Source of the DNA: Nemertoderma westbladi
Lineage: Eukaryota; Xenacoelomorpha; Nemertodermatida; Nemertodermatidae
DNA length: 64,000 bases
Reading direction: 5' to 3'
Assembly: GCA_032718475.1 (NCBI GenBank)
Contig: JAUCBJ010007430.1
Coordinates: forward strand, 1 to 64,000
A program made the translations under genes and the position numbers. Shown here piece by piece: positions 23,052 to 33,508 of the stretch. Every line of letters starts with the position of its first letter. Within the stretch, counting starts at the first letter, position 1. The notes under the pieces were generated by a model. That model worked only from the letters and a program-made list of their open reading frames with translations, made no database searches and was not told where the DNA came from.

Positions 23052-24740
23052 TATGGAGTCTGGAAACACGGTTAAAGAATTACTGGACACAGGGCGCGAG
23101 GTTCGCGACATCCTGAAAGGATCCGGATTCAACCTGACCAAGTTTCAATCCAGCTCAGAGGAGTTTATGAAAGCCATAGAGGACAGGCGGCCAGAGTCGA
23201 CCATGGACAACCCCACAACAGCCAAGGGAATGGACATGGCAGACAAGAGAGTAGAGTCTCAGCAAAAGGCGCTGGGGATCGTGTGGAACTGGGAGACAGA
23301 CGAGTTCAAGTACCAACTGAGCCAGGAGGGTGCTGACATCCACACAAAGAGGGGCTATGTATCATACATAGCAAGGATATACGATCCCTTAGGCGTAGCA
23401 TCCCCACTGTTAGTCACGGGGAAACAGATACTTAAGAAAGTATATAAGTTAAAGGACGAGTGGGATACATAGGTCCCGGAAGAAATCAGTAAGCAATGGA
23501 GTAAGTGGACGGGAAATTTAGAACAGATGGGGACGTACAGCATGCCACGAGTGTATTTCCCGGACGGGGACATGACGGATCTGGACCTACACATGTTCTC
23601 CGATGCATCATAGGAAGCATACGGAGCGGCACTCCACCTAGTACAGCGAAAGGGGGCTCATAAGCCCAGACTTGCATTCAGTAAAGCAAAGTCGATGCCG
23701 CCAGATTCAGCATCAGTCCCGAAACTCGAGTTGACAGCTGCAAGATTAGGAGTAAGGGCCACAGCCTACTTGATGGACACTGTTCCCAACATAGTGGAAA
23801 AACACTACTGGACAGACTCCATGGTAGTGCTTGGATGGCTGCACAATGAGAAGACGAGATACCCTATATTCGTCGCTAATAGGGTGGACGAAATAAGGGC
23901 GACGACAGACTTAGAAAGGTGGCACTACTGCCCAATGGACGAGAACCCAGCAGACTTGTTATCGAGGGGCGTAGCATGCCACAATTTCTTAAAGAAGGAA
24001 GTGTTGTGGCAGCATGGGCCACACTTCCTGAACGATAGATCGGCCTGGCCATCAATGTAGAAGGTGGACCCGGGCTCAGAGGAAGTAGCACCAGGGGAGG
24101 AGGGAGAAGATTCAGAAGGGGAAGAGATATATAGTTAGATGGTGAGTGAGGTCAAGGAGGTGCAACCGAAATTAGAAGAGCCATGCGACAACCCGACAGA
24201 TAGGTTACTCAGCTACAGCTCCAGCTGGTACAAGACCAAGAAGTTGGTAGCGTACTGGAGGGCCTATGGGGATTTCCTCAAGGGAGTTGGCAAGGACGCC
24301 AAGAGGAAACCAAACATTGATCTGGAGGGAGCGGCTAAGGCCGTGATACAGTACGAACAGAGAAAGAACTACGGCGACGAAGTGGACCGAGTTAGCAAAC
24401 AACAACATCTTCGTCAGGACAGCGAGCTCATCACGCTGTCACCACAACTCAATGATGACGGGATTCTGGTGATGAATGCCAGAGTGCTGAATAACAACAG
24501 CCTTATCATCCCACCAAAACCCATTATCACCCTCAACAGATCGCCGATAGTCCACCAGATCATTTGGGACTCCCACAAGTCGATATTGCACGGAGGCACC
24601 AACCAGACCCTCACGAGATACGGAGGACCTTCTGAATCACGCAGCTAAGAAAGAAGTTGAAGGCAGTAGTGGGGCAGTGCCAGACCTGCCGATGGACGAG
24701 AAAGGAGCGCGCCGTACAGGGGTTGGCGCCATTACCGGCC
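23052..24740 (+). pseudogene. B1 pol: RT C-terminus, RNase H and integrase zinc region
   Basis: The frame resembles BEL/Pao pol: GFNLTKFQSS, ALGIVWNWETDEFKY, IYDPLGVASPLL (connection region), RNase H with MFSDAS.EAYGAAL, KLELTAARLG and YWTDSMVVLGWL, NPADLLSRG, then an integrase zinc region (H..H near 24575-24600, and CQTC shifted by one frame near 24690). Four in-frame stop codons (23470, 23611, 24058, 24136) interrupt a frame that otherwise shows no shift until about 24630. All four are TAG. The RT catalytic domain itself lies upstream of the A1 junction and is missing. Confidence 0.85.
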
Positions 24741-24754
24741 AGTAGGGTGAGACA

Positions 24755-25996
24755 TGGAGCCCATTTTGGCACTTAGAAGGATAATTGAAGAGTTATCAAA
24801 AAAGAAAGACAGGCATCTGGCTGTTATCTTTGTTGACTTCTTCAAGGCCTTTGATTCAGTCTCTCGCTCACGTATGTTCAGCATACTTTCATTATATTGG
24901 ATTCCTGATGAAATTATTGCAGCAATCAGATCAGTATACGATGGTTCGACAACATTTGTGTCTACTGTTGATGGTGACACAGAAGCATTTGAAGTGTTAT
25001 GGGGCGTCCTCCAAGGAGACACACTTGCACCATTCTTGTTCATTATTGGGGTTGACTATGTTCTACGCATGTCCTTAGATCATTATAATGATGATGGGGT
25101 GATGATAACTCCACCTACTGGCTCCAGAAGTCGAGGAGATCCTGCCAAGTACCTAACTGATCTAGACTTTGCTGATGACTTAGGAGTACTCTCAGAATCA
25201 TTAGAGGGAGTCCAACGGCTCCTCAGCTCATTAGAACATGCTGCTTCTAGTGTTGGTCTTTTTATTAACTCCAGAAAGACCAAAATTCTGACAGTTAACT
25301 TTGAAAGTCCTCAGCAAGTCTCTGATCGGATGAGCATAAGCTCAAATGATGGTATGCTTGAGCATGTGGACGACTTCTGTTACCTGGGATCATGGTTCCG
25401 GAAGTCATGTGAGGACCTTCGAATACGTAAGGGAAAGGCATGGGCAGCCTTGAATAGGCTTTCCAGGATTTGGAAGTCACCGAGAATTAATCGGAAACTT
25501 AAGGTCCGATTATTTAGAGCAGCAGTAGTTCCAGTGCTCCTCTACGGGAGTCCATGCTGGGCTCTAACTGCTGAGGACACCAAATCTCTGGATGGCACAT
25601 TCACAAGAATGCTACGCCGGGTTCATTGTGTCAAGTACAATGCACACATCTCCAACCAGACACTATATAACATTGGAGGTGTCTCATTGGTTCCCCCAAG
25701 CTTGACACTAGAACAAAATCGCCTCCGCTTTGCAGGACATTGCTTTCGCCGTGAGGACCAGCCAGTGCATAATCTTGTACTTTGGCAGCCTCATGGAGTG
25801 AATAAGCATGGTGGACAGCCCATGACTTTCTTGAGACGCATCTTAAAGGACACTGGCCTTAAAGATGCGGATGATCTAGCAAATGTCATGGGTGATAGGG
25901 AGTTGTGGCGGTGCAATTTTGTTGACAAGCCGGCACAGCATTCTTAAAAATGCAGCTGCAATGCAGCATGCCGATCCTAGTAGTAGTAGTAGAAGT
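24755..25996 (+). mobile_element. 5'-truncated LINE fragment
   Basis: The target duplication AGTAGGGTGAGACA is present at 24741-24754 and 25997-26010. The fragment ends in a short (GTA)n-like tail (25977-25996). It carries one open RT frame, from the duplication to a stop at 25945-25947. The RT motifs are FVDFFKAFDSV, GVLQGDTLAPFLF, active site DFADDLGVLS, then VLLYGSPCWALT in the thumb. The endonuclease and the RT fingers are missing, as usual for 5'-truncated LINE copies. It is a different LINE family from the one at 10933-15250 (FADD here, LMDD there). It lies in the B1 integrase between the zinc site and the catalytic core. Confidence 0.93.
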
Positions 25997-26938
25997 AGTA
26001 GGGTGAGACAGCATGACCCACCATTCACACACTGCGGCGTAGACATGTTCAGGCTGATTAAGATCAAGGTGATGCGACACACGGAGAAACGCTACAGCAT
26101 CATCTTTGTATGTAACAACACGAGGGCGGTAGGAATAGAACTCGCCCAAGACACTACTGCATCGGCATTTATCAATGCCTTAGAGAGATTCAGAGACCGC
26201 AAAGGTGGAACGATCGCAGTGATCTATTCCGACAATGGAACCAACTTTGTGGGGGCGGAGAACGAGTTGGCGGAGGTCTTGGACATCCTAGAAGGGGAAG
26301 AGGTCAGGGCAGCCATGAGGAGACGACAGGTGAAGTGGGAAAGGAGGACGCCATATGCGCCACATACTTTAGGATGCGTCGAGAGACTTGTGGGTAGTTC
26401 CAAGCGTCTGATGACGAAGTTGATGAACACCCACATGGTGACAGAGGACATACTAAGGACGGTGCTAGCTAAGTGCGAGGGTATCATCAATAGCAGACCG
26501 CTATATCCAGAAAATTACGACCCAGAATCACTAGACGTGCTAACACCTAGCCACTTTCTGATGGAATGGCCGGCGACCATCGACATGCGGGGTGTAGACC
26601 CAGATGATATACACTCCCGACAGAGTTGGAAAGTCGCCAAGGTTATAGCGCAGAGTACTGGAGGAGGTGGGTCGAGTAAAACCTACCCACATTACAAGAG
26701 GAGGAGCAAGTGGAGAAACACCACTAGAGAGTTAAAGAAAGGTGATTTAGTGATTGTCACCGACGACACAATCATCAACAATCAGTGGAGGCTAGCAAGA
26801 GTAGTAGACACTTACCCCGACGAGGACGGAAGAATCCGATCGGTGGAAGTGGGGATAGGGGGTAAGATAGGTGCAAAGGACAGAAAGACCTACAGAAGGG
26901 CTGTAGGGAAGTGCTGCCTGTTAGAAGGGGCACCATAG
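25997..26938 (+). pseudogene. B1 integrase catalytic core and C-terminus
   Basis: This is open over the whole stretch after the LINE. The catalytic acidic residues are in GVDMFRL, IYSDNGTNFVGA and GCVERLVGS. The BEL/Pao C-terminal tail follows: RSKWRNTTRELKKGDLVIV, then NNQWRLARVVDTYPDEDGRIRSV, ending AVGKCCLLEGAP. The zinc-binding N-terminus lies before the LINE. Apart from the LINE, this part of B1 has no stop codon, so the LINE may be fairly recent. The end of pol sits 33 bp before the LTR, leaving no room for a third gene. Confidence 0.9.
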
Positions 26939-26971
26939 AGTCTAGTCGTCCAAGTGTTGGACTGAGGGGGG

Positions 26972-28215
26972 TGGGATTGAGGGCGAGACGCCCTTCCCAC
27001 ACAAATATAAAAAAAATTAATAAAATAATAGAAAGAAAGTTAGCAAGTTAGAAAGAGAAAGTAATAGTAGATAGTACGTAGTAGTAAGTAAGTAGGCAGA
27101 TAGAAGTTAGTAAGAGTCAGTAGAGTAAGAGGGTACGCAGTACCGTTAGTAGAAGTTAGTAAGAGTTAGTAGAGTAAGAGGGTACGCAGTACCTTTAGTA
27201 GAAGTTAGTAAGAGTTCGGGTGCAAGAGGGTATGCAGTACCGTTAGTAGAAGTTAGTAAGAGTTAGGGTGTAAGAGGGTACGCAGTACTGTTAGTAGAAG
27301 TTAGTAAGAGTTAGAGTGTAAGAGGGTACATAGTACCGTTAGTGAAGTTAGTTAGAGAGTAAGAGGGTACATAGTACCATTAGTGGAGTTAGTTAGAGAG
27401 TAAGAGGGTACGTAGTACCGTTAGTGGAGTTAGTTAGAGAGTAAGAGGGTACGTAGTACCGTTAGTGGAGTTAGTTAGAGAGTAAGAGGGTACGTAGTAC
27501 CATTAGTGGAGTTAGTTAGAGAGTAAGAGGGTACGTAGTACCATTAGTGGAGTTAGTTAGAGAGTAAGAGGGTACGTAGTACCGTTAGTGGAATTAGTTT
27601 GAGTTGTAAGAGGGTACGTAGTACCGTTAGTGGTGTTAGTTAGATTTAGAGAGTTAGAGGGTTAGTAAGTTAGAGAGTTAGTAAGAGTCAGTAAGAGTTA
27701 GAGTGTTAGTAGAGCTAGAGAGTTAGTAGGGTTAGTAGTAAGAAGTGAGAGGGGGGCACATGGGTATAGCAGGACAGACCGTGTAGGCCGCACGAGACAT
27801 ACTACTGTACTGCACAGCCCATAGAGTAGGTCAGAATGTTGATACAGGGCCAGAAGGTTACCTGGTGCAGACTAGCACAGTAAGGAATAGCTAGTCTACC
27901 CTGTATGCAAACCATAGGGGTTATTTAGACAAATAATCCACTATGGATATTAATAGCACAGTAATAGGATTAAAAATTATAATAAAATTAAAATTCAATA
28001 AATTATAACAACAGTAGACAGAAAATTCTAGAACATAATAAAAGCAACTGACAGATTTAGGGAATTTCGAAAAATTATGCACTTTAGGGGGTACATAGGC
28101 TAATATAGTGTAAAAACCTAGTGTTCTGAGACAGATAGGCCATTATCGGACCGCACAGACCATCCTAACTACATCACTGATCTATTTTGAGCCTTGGTAA
28201 GGCACCACCTTGTAG
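26972..28215 (+). repeat. B1 LTR (3'), with hairpin-bearing tandem repeats
   Basis: It starts TGGGATTGAGGGCGAGACGC, directly after the purine tract, like the LTR starts at 31371 (minus) and 47618. From 27105 to 27640 there are about twelve units, settling at a 41-bp spacing, each with GGTAC-GTA-GTACC (five-base stem). The rest is unique AT-rich sequence with AATAAA-like signals near 27985. Its inner part does not match the B3 LTR, so B1 and B3 are subfamilies. The right edge is uncertain. Confidence 0.65.
27105..27640 (+). repeat. Tandem array with GGTAC..GTACC hairpin
   Basis: About twelve units; the regular ones (27320-27600) are 41 bp apart. Each carries GGGTACGTAGTACC or a near variant, followed by GTTAGTGGAGTTAGTTAGAG. 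Confidence 0.9.
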
Positions 28216-28219
28216 GTGA

Positions 28220-28576
28220 GCGATCGGGAGCGTTCGAAATGCGGAGAGACTTGTCAGAAAGAGAAAGGCGGAAAGAGGTGGAAAGGAGATACTAGTAGAT
28301 TTCACCCAGAGGCATCCGGAGGAGAAGACGAGGGGATACTACGAGTGGTTAGAGAAGGGTCACAAGGCGCGAGCGCTGCAGGACCATTTCAGGGAGGTGC
28401 ATGAGAGGCGGCTGGTCGGGACCTACGGGACGCCGTCGCTAGACAACGTGATCCTCGACCATTTCCACTACGTAGTGAAGGGAGACGAGGCGAAGTTCGG
28501 GATACCGAAGTATCTGAGGGAACCACCGAGAAAGGACTGGAAGAGGTTCGTAGAGTCCATCAGCAGGGGAGGATAA
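28220..28576 (+). other. Unrecognised open frame of about 118 codons without a start codon
   Basis: An open frame runs from a stop at 28217 to a TAA at 28574-28576. It is strongly charged (for example PEEKTRGYYEWLEKGHKARA and RKDWKRFVESISRGG) and has normal codon texture, unlike the repeats on either side. No ATG lies in frame near the beginning, so it may be an exon or a truncated gene. It ends exactly where the B2 LTR (minus) begins. It could be the N-terminus of a Gag, or a piece of host gene. I do not recognise it. Confidence 0.35.
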
Positions 28577-29559
28577 ATGAAAATGTCACCGGTCTGCACT
28601 TAAGCTGACAACTGAGTAACTGAACCGGTATGGTAATATGTATTGACAATATATGTAATCACTCCTATGCTGCTGTGGCCTTTCATCCAGTGGATGCTCT
28701 CCCCCGCCCCTATTGGCTGATATTCTACTTCACGCCTCTCACCTCTCTGGGAGGGCTTCCCCCCTGTTGGCCCCTGTTGGTTCTTTTCCCTCCCAAGGTG
28801 GTTTGACCTCTGACCTCCCATTGTGTGGCTTTGGGTTTGTGTTGTCCCCGGTGTTGGATTGTGATACGAGATTGGTTATTGCCAGTCTCGTACCTCCAAC
28901 ATTGCTGAAAAGGTGCCACTTCCCAACTTTGTGAGGGTAATGCGGCGGAATTGAATCTGCTCACACTCCCCCCCCCATGCTATGATAAGATAGCATCACC
29001 TAAAAAGTGTGCTGCAATTCCGCTGGAACCCGATCTACTATCGGGTATGGGATGGAGTTCTTTTACTTGGAGTCGGCTTTCCAGGCCGCTCCCTCTGGGT
29101 ATGATATTACTACCCCTTCTTGGTGCAACCACAACCTATGTTGCACCAAGACATCTGGCGTCTCTGTTTGAGACAATTGTGGAATCTTCACACAATTTTA
29201 AAAACTCTCTCACTCTGAACTCTAACTTCTCACTCTAACTCCACTTACTCTATCTAACTTCACTCTGCTCTATCTCACCCTCTGACCTCTCTGTCCCTTA
29301 TTCTCTCTCTCTCACTACTCGCTCCCCACACTTGAATTGCACTCCACTTTCTCTCATCGTGTCAACACCTCCTCTCGATTCTTCCCCCGTTTGTGCTATT
29401 ATCATTATTGATACTGTATATTGTGGTAATTAATATATGAATCAATTGCACAATAGAATACACCAATCGATTACACAATAGAGTTCACTAATCAATTACA
29501 CCATAGAGAATAAATATATTGATTTGTAAATATTATATTTTACAATATATGGATCAAAT

Positions 29560-30666
29560 ATCTACGCAAATCCCCCTGGTATCCCGGCGCCGTCCTCGAG
29601 CCCCAAACCACTTCGCCATCTCACCCGCGACCCTCGCAGGCAATGGGAAGTGCCGCGGATTATCGCGAACGATATGAGTGCGCGCGCGCACCCACCCCAT
29701 TACCAAACTTTATGGTTTCCCCAGTTGGTGTGTCTGTTGGTCTGCGATGATTCGCAACAGCTTATTGGCCTGCGGTGCCAGTATGCCGTCGCATGAGGCG
29801 ACGAAAGGGGAGAAATCACCTCGGCGGGCGGAAACTGCGACTGTATATAAGCGTTTCTTCTCCTCTTCCGCCGACTCCATTACCGACCTCACGGAGCGCC
29901 CAGCATAAGACACGGCGTCAAGGTTAAATGTACGTATGTCAATCAACGTCTGTGTCTGGGTACTGAACGCTCCCCTAATGCCGACATCGCATCGCAGACC
30001 AGCCCCGTCACCATCCTCGTGCTGCTCGAGGACCACTGGCTCGAGCATAACGTTTCGCGGTCCGAATGCCAGGGCCGCGAGGTCACCGACTGCGTTGCGG
30101 AGCTCGTTGTGGCGCTGAATCACTAAAATCACTCCCTTCTTTCAATTCAACCCGTGGTTGAGATCAAACCCAGCGCCACAACCGTTGCATCTGCAAGGGA
30201 CACCTACGAGGGGTCTACCATACCGGACAGCCACAGCGTCCCTAAACTCCCGGGGTGAGAGGTCGAACTGGTGTTCGGCTACCGGAAGAGTGGATAGCCA
30301 GCCGCCAGTCCTGAACTCCGCCGCCCGTTGGACAGCGACACGCTGGTGCTCCGCCATTCCTTCCAACGCTTCCTCCTGCTGGGCTTTCTCCATGCCCTGC
30401 CTCTCTTTCCGAGATGTCATGCGCGCTCCCTCCATGCACTTCAGGGGGGTGGCTAAGGGGAATGGCTCCTTCCCGGCGATCGCGTTCACCAGCAACTGTC
30501 TCCCAAGTTCTGATACAGCAAAGTTGGTATCGGCTTCGTTAACCGGGTTCCGCAACCCCAGACCACCCATTCGCGGAGACAGGGCAAACAACTTGCGTTC
30601 TGGTTGCGAAATTCGCCCATCGAAGACTGCCGGCAGGAACCTATCGCTGATCGCTTTTTCTAGCAC
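29560..30666 (-). pseudogene. C-terminal fragment of an RT-type element protein
   Basis: From 30666 leftward: FALSPRMGGLGLRNP, then FRTGGWLSTLPVAEHQF, FRDAVAVRYGRPL, a zinc-like CRCNGCG...NHGLN, then RHNELRNAVGDLA and a long tail ending MGWVRAR. These blocks match my memory of the C-terminal region of large reverse-transcriptase proteins common in cnidarian and crustacean genomes; the class name is uncertain. One frame holds throughout, with a TGA (30142-30144) where a Cys is expected and a TAA (29710-29712). It is a dead fragment inside the B2 LTR. Confidence 0.55.
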
Positions 30667-30682
30667 ATCGAACTGACTATTA

Positions 30683-30737
30683 TCATTATCATTATTATTA
30701 TTATCATTATCATTATTATTATTATTATCATTATTAC
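30683..30737. repeat. ATT/ATC microsatellite
   Basis: An interrupted (ATT)n/(ATC)n tract lies at the upstream edge of the inserted retroelement fragment. A short similar phrase, TATTATCATTATTGAT, lies at the other side near 29397, which may mark the insertion site. Confidence 0.8.
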
Positions 30738-31528
30738 TTACTACTTACTTGCTACTTACTACTTACTTCTACACTCTACTAATTCTACTAACTTTACTAA
30801 CTATACTAACTCTACTAACTCCTAACTCTACTAACTCTCTAACTACGTGGCGCTTTCGGTGCCCACAACCCCTCTCTGCTACTACCTCTATCTACATGGC
30901 GCTTCTGGTGCCCACAGCCCCTCTACTCTCTTTCTACGTGGCGCTTTCGGTGCCCACAACCTCTAACTCTCTCGGTACTATGTACCCTCCTACTCCCGTG
31001 GTATGTTTATATACCACACTCCCTATATCTGCCTACTTCTAACGCTAACGGTACTACGTACCCCTCTACTCCCGTGGTATGTTTATATACCACACTCCCT
31101 ATTCTGCCTACTTCTTACGGTACTCTTACTAACTTCTACTAACTTTCTAACTACTTACTAACTTTCTAACTTTCTACTTACTATCTTCTACTAACTTTCT
31201 TACTTCTACTTACTATCTAACTTCTACTTACTATCTTCTACTAACTTTCTTACTTCTACTTACTATCTAACTTCTACTAACTATTAATTTCTAACTTTCT
31301 ACTTATTTTATTTTGTTATTTATATTTATTCAGATTATTTGTGTGGGAAGGGCATCTTGCCCTCATTCCCACCCCCCTCAGTCCAACATATTGGATGACT
31401 AAACTCTAAGGTGCCCCTTCTTCCAGTAGGCACTCTCCCACTGCCCCCCTATACGTCCTCTTATTCTTCGCCACACTTTCCTCGCCAATTCCAACCCTCT
31501 AGGAATTGATTCTCCCTCTTCGGCCACC

Positions 31529-32545
31529 CTAAAATTGGGTCTTCTTCTTAACTTCCTCGTCTCCAGGCAGCAAAATGCCACCCCCCACCTTGTCGTCTCC
31601 CAGCAGCAGAATGGAAAGAAACAGAAAGAACAGACAAAACAGAACGGACAATAGTAATCCTATCCCATTCCACCCTGTCTTGTTACTCGACCTCCCCCTT
31701 TTTGGTATGCCTCTCAACCAGACCGGCGTCTCCTCTGGACACTCCTCCGGACTGTTGTCCTCCGAACATCTCGCCGTCCACTCCTCTCCATCCCCACACC
31801 GATACTTGCTGGGAACATCCTTGTTCCATCCCATTGTCTCTAAGTCTTCCGTGTCGAATCCATTCTCCTCCGCCCACACTCTTGCTGTTACTTCCCCTTC
31901 TAGCTTATCTACCATCTCTGGTTTCTCCTCTACATCCTTAACGGTGCCTGGTAGCATGCACCCTGATGTCTCCGACACACTGTGTGGAATCTTGGTTTTA
32001 ATTAGGCCGCTAAGCGTCCATCCGAACGGCGTGAGAATCGCCGTCGGATCCCGCTGTCTGTCTTCCCCGAAGATCGTCTGTACTCTTTCGTGGGCCATCG
32101 GGCAGTCCATACCCACTATGATGGATACCTTCGAGATGTCCACCTCCGGTATTGAGAAATCGATATCGTCCAGGAACCGGTACTGCTCGACCTCGATGTT
32201 AGTTGGTCTCCTTGCATTTATGTTAATAGATTCTATTATCTGTATGGGGTCGATGGTCGCCCCATAGTCACATCCTGGTGCTATTGCTGATATCTCGCAC
32301 CGTCCCGTCCTCATCTCCAGGACCTCATCTTTACTCGAGATAGTAGTTACCACCAACCTACTCGGCCTCGTCTGTAACCCTATCTCCTTGGCCACCCAAT
32401 TCTCCACCAACGTAAAGGCTGCTCCGCTGTCGACCATCATCAATGTTGTGACTGATCGGCCGCCCCTTCCTGTTATCTTCACTGGTACTACCCCGAGTAG
32501 TACTTTCCTCTTTCTTCTTGCTCCTGTTGTGCTCGTAGCCATCAT
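31529..32545 (-). pseudogene. B2 protease frame with an unexpected hydrophobic C-terminus
   Basis: The first 180 residues form a BEL-type retropepsin: VDSGAAFTLV (catalytic DSG), IIVGMDCPMAHE and ILTPFGWTLSGLI. An acidic linker follows. The end is unusual: a hydrophobic run, GIGLLLSVLFCLFFLFLSIL, long enough to span a membrane, followed by a charged tail. The run lies next to the deletion that removed the rest of pol, so it is probably a frame accident at the join. An out-of-frame membrane gene of family B is the alternative. The frame overlaps the Gag frame by four bases. Confidence 0.75.
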
Positions 32546-33508
32546 TTGCCTCCATTCTCATCGTCTCCTATCGCTGTTTCTCTACACTCTCCGGATCTGT
32601 GCCCTTCTACCACGCATCGATGACATAGTCTGTTTGCGTCCGCGTAGGCTACACGATCTTGTTTAGGCAACGCTTGCCAATGCTTACAACTCATGGTCTT
32701 ATGGGTTCCATCCCTATGCAATTGACATTCGAATCCTGGATTGTAGAGTTCCCTGTATAGTCCTTCACGTATCATGCGTAGATTTATATCTACCAATTTA
32801 GTGTTTTGGTTATTTGGACTCGGCCTACAGGGTGTGTTGGGATTTTGTTTGTTCGTGGTGTTATTTTCTTTCTGTCCCTGCCACGGTGTGGCCCTACTCC
32901 CAGCAAATCGTGGGCTTGTAGCCCCCTGTGTGGCTGCGTGTGGTATTGACTGTCTCACTCTTGGGAATGGATCTGTCGGATTATGTTTGGGTTTAGGCCT
33001 GTTGTATTCGGTCTTCGGCGCCTTGCCCAAACTATCCTCACTGTAGACTGGGTCTGTGATCAACTCTGCTTCGTAGTTGAGGAAGTTCGACATTTCCTCT
33101 AAGTCCGCACCTTTCTTCTCCCGAGTGGAGAAGGCGATCTTCCTCCACTTGCTCCGTAGCCAGATCGGCAGTGCCTGCGCTATTGTGGTGATGTTATTAG
33201 ATGCGTTGAGTTCGTATGGCGCGTCTAGTGTTTTCAGCATGATTAACGCCTTCTCGACCTTGTTCGCAAACATCTTTATGCTAACAGGGTTATCCTGTAG
33301 GCCACCCGATGTTATTCCCCTTAAGGTCTGCCGGATGATCTTGGCTGGGTGTCCATATTCCCTGTCCAGGGCCCGCCATGCAGTCGTGAAGCCACCCTCG
33401 ATGCCCTGATACTGCCTCACGATGTCGTACGCTGGGCCTCCTGTGTATACCTGTAGATATTTTAGGCACTCCGCCTGTGTCAGGTTCTTACTTAATATCT
33501 CATTGCTG
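32542..33508 (-). pseudogene. B2 Gag C-terminal part with zinc knuckle
   Basis: It reads in from the A2 junction with no start codon. It contains the BEL Gag core (QAECLKYLQVYTGGPAYDIV, then TTAWRALDREYGHPAKI), an Asn/Pro-rich spacer and a nucleocapsid-like region CQLHRDGTHKTMSCKHW followed by CHRCVVEGHRSGEC, a CCHC knuckle that binds the element RNA. The frame is open to 32542. The N-terminus is lost. The same knuckle region is present in B3 (47087-47290). Confidence 0.85.

Larger units (their letters stand above)
23052..26971 (+). mobile_element. BEL/Pao element, family B copy B1 (5' part missing)
   Basis: Its pol 3' half (RT end, RNase H, integrase) is followed directly by a PPT-like AGGGGGG tract and an LTR at 26972. 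The 5' side is cut by the outer edge of the A1 LTR (23051). Family B has no gene between integrase and LTR, unlike families A and C. A LINE fragment is inserted in the integrase with a 14-bp duplication. Confidence 0.85.
28577..31371 (-). repeat. B2 LTR (interrupted)
   Basis: On the minus strand it starts at 31371 with TGGGAATGAGGGC and runs to about 28577. It shares with the B3 LTR the hairpin-bearing repeats (30840-31100), the ATGCTAT hairpin beside a G run (28970-28996) and the ACGAG stem (28866-28891). A retroelement fragment and a microsatellite (about 29560-30737) are inserted. Four hairpin types occur: GGTAC/GTACC, GTGGTAT/ATACCAC, GTGGCGC/GGTGCCCAC and the ACGAG stem. Confidence 0.7.
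31399..33508 (-). mobile_element. B2 internal region: Gag, protease and a short pol tail
   Basis: This is a family B internal region on the minus strand, cut at 33508 by the outer edge of the A2 LTR. It runs Gag, protease, then jumps to the last few dozen codons of pol (AVGECLLEEGAP-like, 31399-31530), so RT, RNase H and integrase have been deleted. The purine tract and the LTR start follow at 31371-31378. Confidence 0.8.

Noticed and set aside
30142-30144. TGA at an expected Cys in the B2-inserted retroelement fragment as a selenocysteine codon
   Set aside because: The fragment has a further in-frame stop and looks dead; no insertion-element structure was seen. A simple nonsense change is more likely.
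31575-32267. Plus-strand open frame of 230 codons over the B2 protease
   Set aside because: It is antisense to a clear retropepsin frame and shows no motif.
23052-33508. A simple inverted duplication centred near 28,577
   Set aside because: The A/B junctions on the two sides fall in different genes of family B, so the symmetry comes from separate elements.
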